Shown in pieces: positions 5,252 through 5,418 of a stretch of 5,418 nucleotides of DNA; position 1 is the first letter of the stretch; each line of letters begins with the position of its first letter. The translations under genes and the position numbers were made by a program. Source of the stretch: Patescibacteria group bacterium (lineage in GTDB: Bacteria; Patescibacteria; Microgenomatia; Daviesbacterales; UBA10151); assembly GCA_023380995.1 (NCBI GenBank), contig JAMCTD010000085.1, forward strand, positions 1-5,418. The letters are read 5' to 3'. The notes under the pieces were generated by a model. It made no database searches and was not told where the DNA came from. It saw nothing but the letters and a program-made list of their open reading frames with translations.

Positions 5252-5271
5252 AAATTCTTTGCAAAGAATTT
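5252..5271. repeat. Perfect 20-bp palindrome between convergent genes
   Basis: AAATTCTTTG is followed directly by its reverse complement CAAAGAATTT, with no loop. It lies just beyond the stop codon of the minus-strand gene. It may be part of that gene's termination region, or a protein-binding site. Confidence 0.75.
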
Positions 5272-5272
5272 T

Positions 5273-5418
5273 CTACACTACAGGTGCACCGCCTGTTGGG
5301 TTTTGTTCACCACCTTGTTCTCCTCCCATTCCGCTGTCAGCCGGCATAGCAGGTTGTTCTGAAACTGGTTCTGAAACTGGTTCTGATAAAATTCCTAAGG
5401 GCTTGTTTGGTTTTAGGA
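5273..5418 (-). CDS. Unrecognised protein, C-terminal tail only (5' part outside window)
   Basis: An open frame enters from the right edge and ends at TAG (5275-5273), giving 47 residues. The tail reads SEPVSEPVSEQPAMPAD, then a Gly/Glu/Gln-rich stretch (SGMGGEQGGEQ) ending NPTGGAPVV. It is low-complexity, probably disordered, and converges on tgt. The codons are GC-richer than those of the other genes. No family can be assigned from this tail. The first 14 or so residues (LKPNKPLGILSEP) come from bases 5377-5418, which duplicate the antitoxin and antiporter genes, so they may not belong to the real protein. Confidence 0.6.
   Translation of the reverse strand, partial: LKPNKPLGILSEPVSEPVSEQPAMPADSGMGGEQGGEQNPTGGAPVV
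5358..5386 (-). repeat. 12-base tandem repeat encoding SEPV units
   Basis: TCTGAAACTGGT is repeated twice (5358-5381), with a further TCTGA. On the minus strand it encodes SEPVSEPVSE. The third partial unit merges with the sequence shared with the antitoxin gene, since both contain CTGGTTCTGA. Confidence 0.8.
5377..5403 (-). repeat. 27-base inverted copy of antitoxin gene at right end
   Basis: This is the exact reverse complement of 3599-3625. It joins the convergent gene's tandem repeat on its left and overlaps by four bases (GGCT) with a copy of the antiporter gene on its right. Confidence 0.95.
5400..5418 (+). repeat. 19-base direct copy of antiporter gene, running off the window end
   Basis: It is identical to 2644-2662. 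The match continues to the last base, so its true length is unknown. Together with 5377-5403 it makes the last 42 bases entirely duplicated from elsewhere in the window. Confidence 0.9.

Overview
This is an AT-rich, gene-dense bacterial fragment with short or overlapping gene junctions and almost no Shine-Dalgarno sequences. Both ends lie inside genes, so it looks like a contig or a piece of one. The receiver-domain style, the loop insertion in tRNA-guanine transglycosylase, compact spacing and apparent leaderless promoters suggest Patescibacteria/CPR (perhaps Microgenomates-like). This is an inference of low to moderate confidence. TGA ends several genes at their normal length, so the code is the standard bacterial one.

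Layout, left to right. (1) 2-457: C-terminal ATPase domain of a sensor histidine kinase. (2) 458-546: an 89-base gap with a perfect 10/7/10 hairpin abutting a promoter whose predicted start is the A of the next ATG. (3) 547-3405: a likely operon of a stand-alone receiver-domain response regulator, an RluA-family pseudouridine synthase (overlapping by one base) and a CPA2/Kef-type cation:proton antiporter with a C-terminal TrkA-N domain. The antiporter is split by one in-frame TGA. (4) 3402-3497: two more 10/7/10 hairpins, then a near-consensus promoter. (5) 3498-5216: a RelB/DinJ-like antitoxin, a RelE/YafQ-like toxin and tgt, each overlapping the next. (6) 5217-5272: a hairpin terminator and a perfect palindrome. 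(7) 5273-5418, minus strand: the C-terminal tail of an unrecognised convergent gene.

The genes are ordinary; the fine structure is not. First, three hairpins of identical geometry but different stem sequence sit between TTGA boxes 29 bases apart, and the last box of each set is the promoter -35. Second, the antiporter's TGA lies inside a perfect 29-base inverted copy of part of the upstream pseudouridine synthase gene. Third, the right end is a patchwork: 27 bases are an inverted copy of the antitoxin gene, overlapping by 4 bases with a 19-base direct copy of the antiporter gene that runs to the last base. Fourth, AAAGTTC-type heptamer tandem repeats lie in the same reading frame inside two unrelated enzyme genes and encode the same peptide. 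The short copied patches suggest template switching, either in the cell or during DNA amplification or assembly. The sequence alone cannot decide which.
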